DNA of 64,000 nt from Celerinatantimonas sp046054195 (lineage in GTDB: Bacteria; Pseudomonadota; Gammaproteobacteria; Enterobacterales; Celerinatantimonadaceae): the NCBI RefSeq assembly GCF_046054195.1, contig NZ_JBEQCS010000001.1:310001-374000 (forward strand), written 5' to 3'. This document shows positions 61,498 to 64,000 of the stretch, piece by piece; within the stretch, counting starts at the first letter, position 1, and each line of letters starts with the position of its first letter. Under the pieces are notes generated by a model. That model was not told the origin of the DNA and did not search any database. It saw only the letters and a program-made list of their open reading frames with translations. The translations under genes and the position numbers were made by a program.

Positions 61498-63378
61498 ATG
61501 GCATTATGGGGCGGACGTTTTAGTCAGGCAGCAGATAGTAGATTCAAACAGTTTAATGACTCGCTACGGTTTGACTATCGCTTAGCACATCAGGATATTA
61601 TCGGGTCGATTGCATGGTCCAAAGCGTTGGTGACAGTGGGGGTTTTAACTGAAACCGAGCAGGAACAACTGCAACAGGCTCTTGAAGAGCTTGCGGCTCA
61701 GGTTAATGAGAATCCGCAGCAGATTTTAGGTTCAGACGCTGAAGATATTCACAGCTGGGTTGAGTCACAGTTAATTGCGCGAGTGGGTGATTTAGGTAAA
61801 AAATTACACACTGGGCGTAGTCGTAACGATCAGGTGGCAACCGATCTTAAGCTCTGGTGCAAAAAAGAAGGTGTAACACTGCTTGGGCAGCTGGATATGC
61901 TCCAGCAAAAATTAGTGCGTTTGGCTCGTGAACACCAGCACACGGTTCTGCCTGGTTACACGCATTTACAGCGTGCGCAACCTGTGACATTTGCCCATTG
62001 GTGTCTGGCCTATGTTGAGATGTTTGAACGGGATTACTCACGTTTATCTGATGCACTTAAACGCCTGAATACTTGCCCATTAGGTTGCGGTGCGTTGGCG
62101 GGTACGGCCTATAATATTAATCGGCAAAAACTCGCGCAGCAATTGGGCTTTGAACAAGCCACCCGCAATAGCCTAGATAGCGTTTCAGACCGTGACCATG
62201 TGGTTGAGCTGATTGCAACCGCGTCGATGTCGATGGTGCATATCTCAAGAATGTCAGAAGATTTAATCTTCTATAACTCTGGCGAATCAGCCTTTTTAGA
62301 GCTTTCTGATCAGGTGACGTCGGGTTCATCGTTGATGCCACAGAAGAAAAACCCCGATGCTCTGGAGTTGATGCGTGGTAAAACTGGCCGTGTTTTTGGT
62401 GCCCTAAGCGGCATATTAACGACTCTTAAAGCATTGCCTTTGGCCTACAACAAAGACATGCAAGAGGATAAAGAAGGTCTGTTCGATGCACTGGATACTT
62501 GGGGACATTGTTTAGCCATGGCTGAGCTGGTACTCAACGACATGAAAGTGAACGAAGAGAAAACCGAAGAAGCGGCCAAAGGTGGCTATTCTAATGCCAC
62601 CGAATTGGCTGACTACTTGGTTAGCAAAGGGATCCCATTTCGCGAAGCGCACCATATCGTTGGGATTGCTGTTGTGCAGGCCATCGAAAAAGGTGTGCCT
62701 CTAGAGGCGATGAGTCTGGCTGAATTTAAAGCGCTGGCGCCTGAGATAGAAGAAGATGTCTATCCTAACTTGTCGCTATCATCAACGCTTGAAAAACGCT
62801 CAGCTCTGGGTGGCGTTGCGCCGCAGCAGATTGAATTCGCCCTTAATGAAGCCGAAAAACGCCTTGATAGCCGCGATATTCCGGGGTTATATGTTCGCGC
62901 TGCACGCATGACTGATTTAGATGGCATTGAAGAGTTGGTGAACTACTGGTCAGAAGTTGGCGAAAATCTACCTCGACCAAGAAGAGAGCTAACCCGTTCA
63001 ATCGGTGAGTTTGCAGTGACTGAACAAGCTGGGCGAATCACGGGCTGCGCATCATTGTATTTATATGACACAGGCCTTGCGGAAATTCGCTCATTAGGTG
63101 TGAATCCAGATTTTCAAAGAGGTGGACAGGGCAAATCATTGGTTGAGTTTATGATTAAAAAAGCTCAGCAGATGGCCTTAGAACGAGTCTTTGTACTTAC
63201 TCGAGTCCCTGAGTTCTTTATGAAGCTTGGCTTTAGTCCGACATCAAAAACTTTCCTTCCGGAAAAAGTGATGAAAGACTGCGATGTCTGTTCACGTCAG
63301 CACGCCTGTGATGAGGTTGCTTTGGAATATTTGATCCCATATCAACGCTCATTAATCTATAAAGAACGGGTGGCATAA
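61498..63378 (+). CDS. argH: Bifunctional argininosuccinate lyase / N-acetylglutamate synthase ArgH(A)
   Basis: The product is 626 aa. Residues 1-460 are a complete lyase: ALWGGRFSQAADSRFKQFND at the start, HTGRSRNDQVATDLKLW near 103, LPGYTHLQRAQPVTFAHW near 145 and the SS-loop GSSLMPQKKNPDALELMRGK near 276. From about 465 a GCN5-type acetyltransferase follows (YVRAARMTDLDGIEELVNYW, then IRSLGVNPDFQRGGQGKSLV, the acetyl-CoA site). Such fusions are known in Vibrio and Moritella, where the added domain makes N-acetylglutamate, the first step. It thus supplies both the first and last steps of the operon. Confidence 0.94.
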   Translation: MALWGGRFSQAADSRFKQFNDSLRFDYRLAHQDIIGSIAWSKALVTVGVLTETEQEQLQQALEELAAQVNENPQQILGSDAEDIHSWVESQLIARVGDLGKKLHTGRSRNDQVATDLKLWCKKEGVTLLGQLDMLQQKLVRLAREHQHTVLPGYTHLQRAQPVTFAHWCLAYVEMFERDYSRLSDALKRLNTCPLGCGALAGTAYNINRQKLAQQLGFEQATRNSLDSVSDRDHVVELIATASMSMVHISRMSEDLIFYNSGESAFLELSDQVTSGSSLMPQKKNPDALELMRGKTGRVFGALSGILTTLKALPLAYNKDMQEDKEGLFDALDTWGHCLAMAELVLNDMKVNEEKTEEAAKGGYSNATELADYLVSKGIPFREAHHIVGIAVVQAIEKGVPLEAMSLAEFKALAPEIEEDVYPNLSLSSTLEKRSALGGVAPQQIEFALNEAEKRLDSRDIPGLYVRAARMTDLDGIEELVNYWSEVGENLPRPRRELTRSIGEFAVTEQAGRITGCASLYLYDTGLAEIRSLGVNPDFQRGGQGKSLVEFMIKKAQQMALERVFVLTRVPEFFMKLGFSPTSKTFLPEKVMKDCDVCSRQHACDEVALEYLIPYQRSLIYKERVA

Positions 63379-63400
63379 TTTACCCGTTGCTCCTTTGTCA

Positions 63401-63427
63401 AAGCTCGCATTACTAGCGAGCTTTTTT
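63401..63427 (+). terminator. Terminator of the arg operon
   Basis: AAGCTCGC, a seven-base loop, GCGAGCTT, then TTTT. It is a strong intrinsic terminator 23 bases after argH. Confidence 0.9.
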
Positions 63428-63620
63428 ATCGCTAAAATGTGCTTTAAAGCGTATTTTTATAACCTTTCTATAAGTTGTTTGTATGAAAATTGATAAGTAG
63501 TTAATGCCTTCATTTTTGGTGAAATTTAAGTTGTAAAAAACCGCTATTTAGTACTCGTCAAAGGCGAAAAACAGGACTATTATCGCGCTCTGAAAGCTGT
63601 CATTTTTACGAAGTACTTCC

Positions 63621-64000
63621 GTGCGACTCATCCATCAATCAGCTTGGCTTCCTGTGATTAGCCTAGCCGTAGCGGCGTTTACTTTTTCAACGTCTGAATT
63701 CATGCCTGTTGGCTTGTTAAGTGATATAAGCCAGAGCTATCACTACCCAGTGTCTGATGCTGGTTTATTGATGACTATTTACGCTTGGACGGTTTCGCTA
63801 ACCTCCTTGCCTTGCATGTTACTGACCCGCAAGATTGATCGGCGAGTGATGGTACTGCGAGCCTTTGTTTTGTTCATTGTGGGCCAGCTGCTATGTACGA
63901 TTGCTTGGAGCTTTGCAATTCTGGTCCTCGCTCGAATGGCGGTTGCCGTAGCCCATGCGATTTTCTGGGCAATCACCGCTTCTATCGCGATGCGAATTGC
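63621..64000 (+). CDS. sotB: SotB-like sugar efflux MFS transporter (3' truncated by window)
   Basis: From GTG 63621 the frame stays open to the window end (126 codons). The sequence LAVAAFTFSTSEFMPVGLLS, then LLMTIYAWTVSLTSLPCMLL and VAHAIFWAITASIAMRI, follows E. coli SotB (YdeA), a proton-driven exporter of arabinose and related sugars. Four membrane segments are visible. GTG is the only usual start after the in-frame stop at 63591; the ribosome site (GAAG) is weak. Confidence 0.85.
   Translation, partial: MRLIHQSAWLPVISLAVAAFTFSTSEFMPVGLLSDISQSYHYPVSDAGLLMTIYAWTVSLTSLPCMLLTRKIDRRVMVLRAFVLFIVGQLLCTIAWSFAILVLARMAVAVAHAIFWAITASIAMRI

Overview
The window is chromosomal DNA from a gammaproteobacterium of the Vibrio/Shewanella/Aeromonas type; I cannot name the genus from sequence alone. 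The evidence is the housekeeping content: adjacent overlapping recC-recB-recD, ftsYEX divergent from rsmD, MetJ-box-controlled metF, ppc divergent from an argCBFGH cluster whose argH is fused to an N-acetylglutamate synthase domain, and CRP- and sigma-54-type regulatory sites. No rRNA, tRNA, IS element, phage gene or CRISPR array was seen.

Layout: 1-2.5 kb holds the end of a GntR/FCD regulator, yifB/comM and a LysE/RhtB exporter. 2.5-27 kb is one minus-strand type VI secretion (T6SS) auxiliary operon. In transcription order it is hcp, vgrG, a DUF4123 adaptor (vasW-like), a vasX-like pore-forming effector, then about 17 kb of 20 intact small genes that I read as immunity genes. 27-29.3 kb holds a conserved hypothetical, a 34-residue small protein with CRP-type sites and its own terminator, and an outer-membrane-type protein. 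29.4-38 kb is recCBD. 38-45.9 kb holds opgG/D, yqjG, a LysR regulator, amtB, manA and ygiD. 45.9-51 kb holds ftsX-ftsE-ftsY, rsmD, a DUF1145 protein and yhgN. 51-54 kb holds two unknown genes, metF and ribA. 54-63.4 kb holds ppc and argC-argB-argF-argG-argH(A). The window ends inside a sotB-like sugar efflux gene.

The immunity array is the most unusual part. After vasX come ten intact family-B genes (B1-B10, numbered in transcription order) that alternate strictly with a second gene: family A (A1-A5, numbered by coordinate; five copies), family C (C1-C4, in transcription order; four copies) or one DUF2931-type lipoprotein (D). A truncated eleventh B closes the array against the lysE stop codon. 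B, A and C proteins share a YEWE/FEWE-type start, paired hydrophobic segments, a YQKVP-like motif and a glycine-rich GPxAF core, so they look like one superfamily. The B proteins are mosaics, in which at least four N-terminal modules and four C-terminal modules are joined through a nearly invariant core. Each A gene, and D, is preceded by the cut-off 5' head of a C gene whose stop codon usually overlaps the next start, and each A gene is followed by the 3' tail of a C gene. Copies of the last codons of vasX sit just before the B genes that follow C or D genes. Together this reads as an effector-linked immunity array that has grown and been reshuffled by recombination between repeated cores. 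A single effector is present for about 20 immunity-like genes, so most are probably orphans.
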